Part shown: piece by piece, positions 1 to 8,430 of the stretch
Layout of the letters: each line of letters begins with the position of its first letter
How positions within the stretch are numbered: the first letter of the stretch is position 1
From: Diplonema papillatum
Lineage: Eukaryota; Euglenozoa; Diplonemea; Diplonemida; Diplonemidae
Reading direction: 5' to 3'
DNA: 64,000 bases
NCBI GenBank assembly: GCA_030068145.1
Contig: JAPJBO010000903.1
Coordinates: 28,446-92,445 of the forward strand
The notes under the pieces: generated by a model
The model's database searches: none
What the model saw: only the letters and a program-made list of their open reading frames with translations
Told to the model about the DNA's origin: nothing
Made by a program: the position numbers and the translations under genes

Positions 1-40
1 AGGTTTTCTGACGAAAAAGACGTGAACATATTTTCAGTCG

Positions 41-115
41 TCTGGGCAGCTATTTTAGCTATTTTAGCTATAAATAGCTAAAAATAGCTAGCTGGCCAAA
101 TAGCTAGCTAAGTCT
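41..115. repeat. TAGCTA-rich palindromic tract
   Basis: A/T-rich stretch in which TAGCTA and TTTTAGCTA recur on both strands. No gene is visible from 1 to 299; the rest is T-rich spacer. Confidence 0.6.
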
Positions 116-299
116 CACACTGGTCTGAGGGTTGCTGTTGCCAGGCTTGGCACCTGTGCGTTGCCGCAGTCTGTTGTCTGCGTTCGGTCTCTTCTTTTTT
201 CCCTCCCGTTCTTTTCTTTCATAGGCATTGGCCGGTTAGCGGTCTAAGCTGCTGCTGTTGTTGCTGCTTGCGTCTGAGCGTCGATGTGGCGAGTCTTCG

Positions 300-519
300 T
301 CAAGCCCAGTCGTTCGAGCTTGTTGCGCTGCTTGTTGCGTCGAGGTCCAGCGCGTCGGCAAAGTTGGGTCCTCCTGCCTGCGGGGTTTCGTGAAAGGCGG
401 GGGTTTGGGGGTCGGGCGGGTCCTCCAGTATCTGGTACCTCGCCACGAGCCCAGCGTCCTGCAGGTAAGCGAGTGCTGCCTCCGGGTGCTCGAAAAGCAG
501 GGGCCAGAGCATCTTATGC
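300..519 (-). CDS. Candidate terminal exon, possibly of gene B
   Basis: A GC-rich minus-strand frame of about 73 codons ends in TGA at 302-300. It contains EHPEAALAYLQDAGLVARYQ followed by a Pro/Asp/Ser-rich tail. If read from the AG at 521-520 it starts with one base plus complete codons, which is the phase left open by the J-protein exon at 3,756-3,885. The composition resembles the host exons rather than the surrounding repeats. The acceptor has no clear polypyrimidine tract. The protein also lacks the usual J-protein ending (Phe-Pro, Leu-Thr, Gln-rich), so an intermediate exon or an unrelated gene is possible. Membership in gene B is inference; an open, protein-like frame is what is seen. 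Confidence 0.35.
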
Positions 520-797
520 CTCGAACCTGGCGCCGGTAGCTCCCTCGGCAGTGTGGGGGATAGCCACCAGCCACCAGTGGCTCCCAGTGGCTGGGAAAAA
601 AAAATCAGATTTCACCACTCAAAACCCTCAAAAAAACGAAAAAAAAGTGTTGAAACCATATTTTGGGCTCCGATCTCGATTTTTTGAGTAAGTTTTTTTT
701 GAGTTGGACCCCCCCCCAGCTCCCCCACGGAGTCTGGTTGCTTCTCAGGTACGCCTGTGGGCCTGATCCTGGCTCCTGGAAGCCGGTCCACAGTACC

Positions 798-1745
798 AGA
801 CCTTTTTCGACGAATTTTTGCTCGAGATCAGCTCCGATGAAGAGAACGGCGCAAAATAGACCTGAGGACCAAAAACTACGGGCTTGGTTCGTGGGTATTT
901 GCATACTGCAGGACACCGGGCGGGGAAGCCACCAGGTTTTAGTGGGGAAGAAACTGCCTACTACAGGAATCGATCCCCTGGTTGGTGACATTTCTTCGCT
1001 GGTCCACGTAGCAGACCTTTTTCGACGAATTTTTGCTCGCTTTCAGCTCCGATGGAGAGATCCGTGAAAAATGGACCCGAAGACCAAAAAGTTTGTGCGT
1101 GGTTCGTGGGTCCTTACAAGGCGCAGTGCACCGGGCGTGGGAGCCACCAGGTTACCAGTGGGAAGAACGGGAATCGATCCCCTGGTTGGTAACATTTTTC
1201 CGCTGGTCCGCGTAGCAGACCTTTTTCGACGAGTTTTTGCTCAATTTCAGCTCCGATGAAGAGATCCGTGAAAAATGGACCCGAAGACCAAAAAGTATTC
1301 GCGTGGTTCGTGGGTCCTCACAAGGTGCAAAGCACCGGGCGTGGAAACTACCAGGTTACCGTTGGGAAGAACGGGAATCGATCCCCTGGTTGGTAACATG
1401 TTCACGTAGCAGACCATTTTCGACGACTTTTTGCTCGCTTTCAGCTCCGATGAAGAGATCCGTGAAAAATGGGCTCGGGGGCCTGAGAGTAAGCGCGTGG
1501 TTCGTGGTACCTTGCGAGATACAGAGCACCGGGCGCGGAAAACCTGGTAGTAGGTTTTCATTGGGAACGGCGGGAATCGATTCCCTGGTTGGTGAATTTT
1601 CTTCGCTGGTACACGACACAGCACTTTTTCGACGAAATTTTGCTCGCTTTCAGCTCCGATGAAGAGATCCGTGAAATATAGGCCCGGGGACCAATAGTGT
1701 GGGCCTGAACAAGATGCAGAGCACCAGGCTATCTGTAGTCCATCC
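798..1745. repeat. Tandem ~200-bp satellite, five units
   Basis: The phrase CAGACCTTTTTCGACGAATT and its variants recur at about 800, 1,013, 1,216, 1,409 and 1,620. Each is followed by GCTCCGATGAAGAGATCCGT. The units diverge from one another. Open frames that cross the units are by-products of the repeat. Confidence 0.85.
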
Positions 1746-1984
1746 ATGACCACAAACCCAAGGAAAAGCGAACCAAAACTCTGCACCGCGGACTCACGCC
1801 AAAAAGGTCGAACCTACCGGCGCAATTATGTTCCCTCGTCGGATGTAAAAGGTGAAAAACCGGTCCTGCGGGCATTGACTGTGGAGAAAAACCTGAGAAA
1901 ACCCCACCTGCGGGAATTGACTCTGGTGAAATCTTCGAATTTTATTTCCGTTTCCACGATTTCCATTTCCACGTGTGTCCACGT

Positions 1985-2160
1985 CCCGAACACTGCCACG
2001 TTCAAACAAGTGTTGCAACCGAGACCAAGAAGAAATTTGCTTTGAATTTAGTCTTGGGCCCCCCACGCATTTTTTCCTACAAAGCAAGTGCTTATACAAA
2101 AATATGCCTCGCTCTTTCGCTATCCTTATCAAAAACTGTTGCGTTTGACGCCTCCACACT
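1985..2160 (+). repeat. Dispersed repeat R3 (SINE-sized)
   Basis: The block around TTGCTTTGAATTTAGTCTTG and GGGCCCCCCACGC recurs at 37,985-38,060, 38,715-38,800 and 59,395-59,500. No internal coding or Pol III boxes were recognised. Bases 1,746-1,984 show nothing else definable. Confidence 0.55.
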
Positions 2161-2218
2161 TTTTTGAGCAGGCCGAGTTTGGGCCCTCTCTTCAGGTCGT
2201 GTTTTTCCTTTTTCACGT

Positions 2219-3254
2219 GGTACTGGGGGGGGCTAATTACTATTGAACCGTATAATACAATTGAACCGTATAATACAATTGAACTTTTTTTTCGGGGAAT
2301 CGGCGCATCCCAACAGTATAATACAATTGAATTGTAATGTTACTGTACGGCTGACACTTTCGCACTGCCGTTGAGTGTGAGCCAGCCAGTGAGGCGGTTT
2401 CAGGGCCGGTTTCGTTTCGGCTTTTTTTGGAAAAGTCATGTTAGACCTCCAAAGCGGAGAAGAAATCTTAAAACGAGGTTTTGGAACCCGGGGCTTCCTA
2501 AGGTTTTGACATGATGATGTCGCTGATGCCGTTGCTCGTGCCAAATTCTTGGAGCTGGCTGTGTGCGGGGGATCATGAAGCACAAACATGGCAATGGGCC
2601 GGCAATCGCAGTGTGGGGGTGGCTCCGGAGCTGCTGTGCCAGGTCCGGAGTTGACTTCGGAGCCAGCCGGAGACACTGCCAATCGTGACCGTGGCCCGGC
2701 ATGGGGGCGATGGCCCATCGGATGGGACATCTTGTTAGCCCCAGATTTATCAGTGGTTCCCGTCTGCCGCCAGCGCTCTCTCTCCAAAAGAGAAGCAGTA
2801 AGTTCGTCGGACTGCGGTCGCCATGCTGTTGGAAACTCTGATACTGAGCAACAGCCCCAGAAAAAGTGAACCTTCGGCCCAAGTTAGGGTACTCTCTTCC
2901 AAGAGTCTTGGCAGGAGTCTTGCCAGGTGTTGGTGGAAACACCCACGGCATGCACCAGTTGGGTATTTCCGACCCGGTGCACGAGAAATCAGGGCTCGGA
3001 GTCCTAACTGCGGGCTCCAACCTTTCGCTTGTTGTGTGAAGGTTTTCCCTTCAGTTTTTGCTCGGAGTTGCATTGTACTCACACTGTCACCGTGACTGTG
3101 TCATTTAGTCACGACAACAACGTGTTTCTAACAGGCAAGCTGCACTTCAATTGTAATACACTAGTGTTTTTTGGGGGGGGTCTGAGACCCCCCAATTCCA
3201 CGCCGTGTATCGTTATATTACAATTGAACTCAATTGTAATTGGACCCCCCCAGT
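2219..3254. mobile_element. Non-autonomous inverted-repeat element with G-run ends
   Basis: The left end reads GTACTGGGGGGGGCTAATTA. The right end, read on the minus strand, begins GTACTGGGGGGGTCCAATTA. Both run into ATTGAAC-type A/T repeats. No transposase is visible inside and no target duplication was found. The ends resemble those of the 59,658-60,276 element. Confidence 0.6.
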
Positions 3255-3319
3255 ACGTCTTGAGTTAGGGACCTCCATGTGAAGCGCGGACATGTAAACT
3301 GTGACAGCAACAGAAATTC

Positions 3320-3480
3320 AGTGTGGTTCGCTCATTCAGGCCTTACGTTCATCAGCATGCTGAACGTACTGATTTCAGCACGTTCATTTTCTTAGTTTCT
3401 TTTGTACACATGCTGGATCAGAGTATCAGTACGTGTACACGTGCTGAACTCAGTACGTTATCAGTGCGTACTATCTTTTC
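3320..3480 (+). repeat. Dispersed repeat R7 with CAGTACGT motifs
   Basis: Text around GCATGCTGAACGTACTGATT recurs inverted at 11,455-11,560. Bases 3,255-3,660 otherwise hold nothing recognised. Confidence 0.5.
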
Positions 3481-3755
3481 TGCAGATTCATCTGGGGAAT
3501 CAACCGCAGTAACGGCAGCTCCTGCTGTTGCTTACCACCGACACTGGAGGGTTCAGGCCGGAGAGGAGGCAGAGGCAAAGACATGCAACACAAGGCAGGT
3601 GAGCTCCCTGTGCTCTATTTCTTTTTGCCTGACCCTACATACTGGTTTTTGACGGTATTTAGCTTCAAGAGCTGCGCAAAAGACTGCACTCATTGATCAG
3701 GCTTACATTTTTGGTGCACATTGCAATGTCTCGAAGAAGAAAAATGCAAGCATAC

Positions 3756-3885
3756 ATCGTCTCAAAGGAAAGGAACAGATCTCCTCGCCCCCTGCCGCGA
3801 TGGATTGGCATCCCTTCGCCTTTCAGGACCTTGGTGTACTGCGTGTGCACGACATCGTTGATGAAGACGCTCAGCGTGCGGCCGT
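3756..3885 (-). CDS. DNAJB13-like J-protein, exon 3 (C-terminal domain II)
   Basis: This exon encodes the second substrate-binding beta domain of a class-B Hsp40 co-chaperone. It reads GRTLSVFINDVVHTQYTKVL, then KGEGMPIHRGRGRGDLFLSF, which matches the family pattern of DGRT, INDVV, a GEGMP loop and RGDL. The acceptor AG is at 3,887-3,886 and leaves a two-base start (AC). The preceding exon ends in a single G, so the join restores GAC (Asp) of the conserved LDGR. The donor GTATGC is at 3,755-3,750 and the exon ends in phase 2. Asn-Asp-Val-Val-His followed by GEGMP looks closest to DNAJB13, the radial-spoke family, but this is judged by eye. The intron to exon 2 spans about 9.7 kb and contains a complete retrotransposon in antisense. 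Confidence 0.85.
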
Positions 3886-3939
3886 CTGTCAAAGTGAGTC
3901 GAGCGAACGTGCTAAAAACCGTACACTTAGGAGAAAGTA

Positions 3940-4200
3940 GAAAGGGAAACTAGAGTTTTCGTTGACCGCATTACCCTGAGCCCAAATCCTGGACGTGGTT
4001 TCAGGTGGCAAATTGGCAAATTGATCATGATCAGAAGGTCCTACTTGGGCGGTTCAGTTTCCTCACACATTGCATGCGGCTAATAAGAACATTTCCAGAG
4101 TTGGGGCTTGCACTGATAAACGAAGCAACGGACGATCAGCATCAACTGACCAAAGGTGATGAAATGATAAGGCAAACGTTTCTTGTTCTTCGCGTGTACA
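3940..4200 (+). repeat. Dispersed intronic repeat R2
   Basis: Part of this block recurs inverted at 50,345-50,510 (GACCTTCTGATCATGATCA side). Another part recurs directly at 56,870-56,990 (AACATTTCC, GAGTTGGGGCTTGCA, CAACTGACCAAAGGTG). The copies flank exons of both genes. Confidence 0.65.
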
Positions 4201-4494
4201 GCAGTGATTCGGTGTGTTTGTCACAATCGTCGTGACGCCTCAGGACACGGCTTCAGAAATTGGGGGCAAGGGTGGGTGGGCAAGCGAGGGGTGAAGTTAC
4301 GATGTTTTCGGGATAGCGACGGGGTTATTTAACTTTGTACAAGTGTTAGGTATTCGTCGGATATATTAATCTTCTAAGATCTGCGATCTTATACGACAAA
4401 AAAAAAAACGGCAACAGAAGACTCGTGTCTATTTTCCTCGTTGGAGATTCTTCGCAGCCGGCTGGCTCCTCACTACACAAAGGCAGGTCTCTAC

Positions 4495-4590
4495 CCCGGC
4501 AAATCTTTACTCCGCCGGGGTAAAGATCGGTGATAAAGGTCAGACGGAGTAAAGGTCGACGGAGTAGAGATCCCCCCAAGGCAAATTGAT
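4495..4590. repeat. GGAGTAAAGGTC minisatellite, short copy
   Basis: Units such as GACGGAGTAAAGGTCGACGG match the longer array at 13,325-13,545, including the shared edge GATCCCCCCAAGGCAAA. It lies within a gene-B intron. Confidence 0.6.
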
Positions 4591-4617
4591 ATTTGACCCA
4601 AAAATCTTGGGAAACTT

Positions 4618-4860
4618 ACAAATATATGCGCGATACTGCCGAAAAAACTGTGCGCATACGAAACGTATGCGCGAAAAACTGTTTTTTTTACAAATATATG
4701 CGCGAAAAAACTAAAATTGACAAATATATGCGCGGTGCATATGTTTGTCAGTTTTAGTTTTTTCGCGCATATTGTAAAAAAAAACAGTTTTTCGCGCATA
4801 TATTTGTAAAAAACAGTTTTTTCGCGCATATATTTGTAAAAAACAGTTTTTTCGCGCATA
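4618..4860. repeat. Palindromic ATATGCGCGAAAAAACTG array
   Basis: Units built from ACAAATATATGCGCGAAAAA appear in both orientations around a centre near 4,735, so the segment can form a long hairpin. The same array occurs at 10,327-10,480. Bases 4,871-5,589 show no gene. Confidence 0.75.
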
Positions 4861-5589
4861 TGCCACAACTCTTGTTGGGAGACCCTTTCAAAAAAATTCC
4901 CCCCAAAGTGCCTATTTCGAGTGTTTAGCCTCATTAAAGCCATCAAAAGTGAATTCAGACGGGGTTTTGACGCCAAACACAGCATCGCGAGAATATGGGG
5001 TCCACAATGAATGTACTTCAACGTACTATACAAAATGACATACACTCACATTTGTAAAAATACCATGAAGTTCGTAGCCTATTATAGGGCCCACAAAGTG
5101 ACTATTTCGGGTGTATGATGCCAAAAACAACGAGAGGTTCCACAACGGATGTACCATGCAGGGTCAAAACCTTGTGTCTTTTTGGAAATGGCCAAAAAAG
5201 AAATTCCGGAAAAAAATTGGGTTTTTTGAATTTTAAAATTTTGGATGATGAAGTTGAGCAATTTTTTTATTCCATTTTTGGGGGCCACCAGCCCCGTGGC
5301 AGTGTTTCAAAAAGACACAAGGTACGAGCGCGGAAATCCGCCACCCGCCATTCGGCTAGAGTGCAAGAACACAATTGCGAAGCGTACTACAAACGGATAG
5401 TGTTACAAAGGCGAACGAATCATGCGAGAACCTATGGAGGGGCCCCTCGACAGCTTTCAGAACACGGCATAGTAAGTCAAGAGTCGGATAAGCGTGTGCA
5501 CATTCTACTCCCGTTTGATCTGCATTTTCCACCTTGCCCCCCTTTCTTTGATCTGCTGTGTGTATTTGCAAAACAGTTCCGGCACGGCG

Positions 5590-5780
5590 GGTTTGCGGGT
5601 TTGCGGGTAAGGGTATGCGGGTTTGCGGGGTTTGCGGGTTAGGGTATGCGGGTTTGCGGGTCTCGGTATGCGGGTATTAGGGTTGGCGGGTTCGGGTATG
5701 CGGGTTTGCGGGGTTTGCGGGTTAGGGTATGCGAAGGTTTGCGGGTTAGGGTATGCGGGTTTGCGGGTCTGGGTATGCCA
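5590..5780 (+). repeat. Telomere-like G-rich minisatellite
   Basis: Irregular repeats of GGGTTTGCGGG and GGGTTAGGGTATGCGGG, with GTTAGGG and ATTAGGG cores inside. This is interstitial: more than 50 kb of other sequence follows it. Confidence 0.65.
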
Positions 5781-5854
5781 GCCTCCAGTGATAAGAGGCG
5801 CTCTGCTTTTGTTGCAAAGAAAACGTATTTGTAGTGCGCGAAAAAACTGTTTTT

Positions 5855-5976
5855 TTTTTTGTATAAGCACCTGCTTTGTAGGAAATGCTTGAGGAGACTG
5901 CCAGTTGCGATAGATCAAAGGAGGTAAATGTGCTGTAGCCCACACGAAACACAGGTAACCCTGGGTTTAGTGGCGG
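5855..5976 (+). repeat. Repeat R1, left flank of the retrotransposon insertion
   Basis: This sequence (phrases CAAAGGAGGTAAATGTGCTG and TAGCCCACACGAAACACAGG) recurs inverted at 40,243-40,330 and 42,052-42,150, and partly at 44,147-44,235. It is the pre-existing repeat into which the tyrosine-recombinase element inserted. Confidence 0.8.
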
Positions 5977-5996
5977 GCGTAAGCGTTCAACAAAAA
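5977..5996 (+). repeat. Left 20-bp direct repeat
   Basis: GCGTAAGCGTTCAACAAAAA. It is identical to 10,224-10,243 and, on the minus strand, to the unoccupied site at 40,223-40,242. A candidate recombination site. Confidence 0.8.
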
Positions 5997-7489
5997 TGCC
6001 GAAGCAACTCGACAGGTCGGGCGCGGTGAGTTGGGTGAAGAGGGTGGTCGGGACTGATGTCCCGTCCCTTTTTTCCTTCACCGCGAACAACCGCCGTCTC
6101 TCGACGGTGTTGAAGGTCGCCCGCGAGGTCGAGGGCACCGCGGAAGCCGGGCTGAGGCGCCTCCTGGGCGCCTTGGGCTACACCGACGAGGAGGCCCCCC
6201 CGGAGGGCGTCGCCCAGTGGGTACTGGCGTGGCTCGCAGTCGCGTCGGCGCCTTCCGCCACCGAGGGCGAGTTCGCAGACCTGTTGCGCTCGTCCCCGAA
6301 GGCCGCGCCCCCGCCACAGACGCCGGGGCACATGCCGCTCCCCGCCACCCCCACCGACTCTACCGCGGCCCTATCTCCGCCGGCGGCGCGCCGCGTTTCG
6401 TTCGCTGAGAGCGACGACCCGGGTGATGGCGACCTCAGGGACTGCGGCTCCACCGAGGGCAGCCGGGGCGGCGACTCAGACCGCATGGACCGCCTGCAGC
6501 GGCAGGTCGAGCGCCTCACCGAATTGGTGATGGCGGCTCTCCCGACGCGCGACTCGCCGCGGCCTGAGCCTGTCCCCGCGGCGACGACTCACCCCGCACG
6601 CGACGCGCCTCCTGGTTGCCCCGCGCCTCCGCCGGTAGCGATGCCCGTTGGGTCCTTCCCCGCCGCCGCGGCCACGCCGCTGGACTCCTGTCCCTGCCCA
6701 GCGCCCCGTCAGGGGCCGCTCGCAGGCCAGCTCCCGCCACCTCCGCCTCTTATCGACGTCTCTCGGTTACCCCAGGCTGTCCTGCTGCCGGGCTCCTCCT
6801 GCGGCCTCTTGCGGGCCATCGAGGACGCCGCGCCGCCAGTGTACCGACACCATCCGTACGCTGAGCTCTACCAGCCCCGCGCCGAGCCCCCCCAGCCCTA
6901 CGCTGGGTCTTCACAACCCCTTCCGGATTTTCCGGAGGGCCCGCCTTCGCTGGGGGAGGGCGGGTCGGTCCAAGGCTCCCCCACGCTCCTCTCCCCCGGG
7001 CCAGAGCTCCTCGACCCCCAGCTCTGGGTCGGCCTCAGCCCCATCGAGAAGTCGCTGGCCCTGGTGCACATCCGCGACTTTTTCGCCGACATCCTCGATG
7101 CCATCCCGAGCGTCGCCAACGACGCCCAACATCTCACCAACCACGTCACCACCATCATGCGACTGATGGACGACACCACCGACCCAGACGCCCTCGTCCA
7201 GCTGGGAAGGGACACCATCCACCGGATGATGGTCCTGAAGACGGCTCTGAAAGCCGGGTGGTCTCTTGCAGGCAGCCTCCAGCACCGGCATCAGCACGAG
7301 GCCGGGTTTCCTCCGTTTCTACGGAGCGTCTTCCAGGCTCTACAGAAAGCCGAGGAGCAGCCCGCCTCGAAGCCGCCCAGGAAGCGCAGCCCGAGGCCCC
7401 GCACCCGACACTCGGGCGAAGCTCTTCCCCCCGACGCTCCCCAGGCCCCTCAGCGGACGAACGCAACCAGGAGCAAGGCCAAGCAGTAG
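5996..7489 (+). CDS. Gag-like protein of the YR retrotransposon
   Basis: 497 codons starting at ATG 5,996 immediately after the direct repeat. The N-terminal ~100 residues (MPKQLDRSGAVSWVKRVVGT onward) look alpha-helical and compact. A long Pro/Ala/Ser/Arg-rich linker follows, with a short coiled-coil-like stretch near residues 164-177 (MDRLQRQVERLTEL). A second conserved-looking helical block lies near residues 345-430 (LWVGLSPIEKSLALVHIRDF onward), and the tail is basic. No zinc knuckle is visible. By position it should be the nucleic-acid-binding structural protein. It overlaps the next frame by up to 232 bases; that frame is shifted by -1. Family membership rests on position, not on a recognised domain. 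Confidence 0.6.
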   Translation: MPKQLDRSGAVSWVKRVVGTDVPSLFSFTANNRRLSTVLKVAREVEGTAEAGLRRLLGALGYTDEEAPPEGVAQWVLAWLAVASAPSATEGEFADLLRSSPKAAPPPQTPGHMPLPATPTDSTAALSPPAARRVSFAESDDPGDGDLRDCGSTEGSRGGDSDRMDRLQRQVERLTELVMAALPTRDSPRPEPVPAATTHPARDAPPGCPAPPPVAMPVGSFPAAAATPLDSCPCPAPRQGPLAGQLPPPPPLIDVSRLPQAVLLPGSSCGLLRAIEDAAPPVYRHHPYAELYQPRAEPPQPYAGSSQPLPDFPEGPPSLGEGGSVQGSPTLLSPGPELLDPQLWVGLSPIEKSLALVHIRDFFADILDAIPSVANDAQHLTNHVTTIMRLMDDTTDPDALVQLGRDTIHRMMVLKTALKAGWSLAGSLQHRHQHEAGFPPFLRSVFQALQKAEEQPASKPPRKRSPRPRTRHSGEALPPDAPQAPQRTNATRSKAKQ

Positions 7490-8430
7490 ACGCCGTGAAC
7501 CGCTTCCCTCCTCCGGTCTCGGGGCGATGCGGACGTCCCCTCCTCTCGGAGCCCCCTCTCTCACCCGGCGAACGGAACCGTCTTGTCCGGACTGCGAACG
7601 CGTACGTGGCGGATGCACTGGCGCTGTCCACACGACGCGGGATCCACTCCGTGTACCGGCGCTTTCTGGAGTTCCGACGTCACTGGGATGCAGAGGCAGA
7701 TTCGCAGCTCGATGTCCCGACGGCGCTGGTCTTGTTCGTGACCCGTTTGCTCTCTCGTGGAGACATCTGCGCGGCCTCGGCAGTACAGTACGTCGTCAAC
7801 GTACAGTCGGCCGAGAAGCGGTTGGGGCGGCCTGTCGACAGCCAGCTCGTCAGGGACTTTGTCAGGTCTCTGAAACGGGCCGGCGCGATGAAGCCGTCGA
7901 AGCAGGCTGTACCGGTGACGAAGGACGAGCTGCATCTTGCCGTTGCCCTGGAAGCGGACCCCAGGGTGCGTGTTGCGCTGGCTTTGGCCTGGCAGGGTGC
8001 CGCCCGCGTGGACGACGTGCTGACGAGAAAGGCAGAGCACGTCACCGAAAGTGCTGGTTTCTGGGCGGTGAACTGGGTGGGCTCGAAGTCGGATCCTTTC
8101 CGTCTCGGCCAGGTGACAGGAGTGATTCTTCCTCCAGCCCAGGACCAGGAGCTCCGGACGCTGTTGTCGCAAACACCTCCGGGACGCCTCCTGTTCCCGG
8201 ACCTCCCTTTCCGACGAGTTGTGACCGCGCTGAAGCGCGCGAACATTTCACTCTCCGGCCATTCTCTCCGGCGGGGCGCCCTGTTTCATCTCCTGAGAAG
8301 CGGGATCGACCTGAAGGTGATCCAAAGTGTGTCGCGCCATACGACGCTGAGTGCGCTAATGCGATACCTTCCGGAGGCCGAGGTTCCGCTCGTCCGGAAC
8401 ACCGCGAGGGCGTCGGCGTCCCTTCTCTAA
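7258..8430 (+). CDS. Tyrosine recombinase of the YR retrotransposon
   Basis: The open frame overlaps the 3' end of gag. The likely catalytic protein begins after about residue 100 with a core-binding-like helical region (NAYVADALALSTRRGIHSVY). The catalytic domain shows Arg-I in QGAARVDDVL, the His-x-x-Arg box in GHSLRRGALFHLL, and the final His and nucleophilic Tyr in RHTTLSALMRYL. These are the hallmark residues of tyrosine recombinases, which cut and rejoin DNA through a 3'-phosphotyrosine and here would integrate a cDNA circle. The first codon of the frame is GTG, so expression is more likely by -1 frameshifting from gag or by internal initiation. All recognised catalytic positions are intact. 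Confidence 0.85.
   Translation: MVSCRQPPAPASARGRVSSVSTERLPGSTESRGAARLEAAQEAQPEAPHPTLGRSSSPRRSPGPSADERNQEQGQAVDAVNRFPPPVSGRCGRPLLSEPPLSPGERNRLVRTANAYVADALALSTRRGIHSVYRRFLEFRRHWDAEADSQLDVPTALVLFVTRLLSRGDICAASAVQYVVNVQSAEKRLGRPVDSQLVRDFVRSLKRAGAMKPSKQAVPVTKDELHLAVALEADPRVRVALALAWQGAARVDDVLTRKAEHVTESAGFWAVNWVGSKSDPFRLGQVTGVILPPAQDQELRTLLSQTPPGRLLFPDLPFRRVVTALKRANISLSGHSLRRGALFHLLRSGIDLKVIQSVSRHTTLSALMRYLPEAEVPLVRNTARASASLL

Noticed and set aside
2233..3020. Minus-strand ORFs of 184 and 194 codons inside the 2,219 element
   Set aside because: Overlapping frames of biased composition with no recognisable motif or splice signals.
4618..4860. CRISPR-like array
   Set aside because: Units are palindromic, adjacent, and have no unique spacers; no cas genes; the context is eukaryotic.
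7266..8430. N-terminal part of the 987-codon frame overlapping the recombinase
   Set aside because: The alternative frame contains a clear tyrosine recombinase; this part has low-complexity Arg/Pro/Ser composition and no motif, so it is taken as an antiphase shadow.
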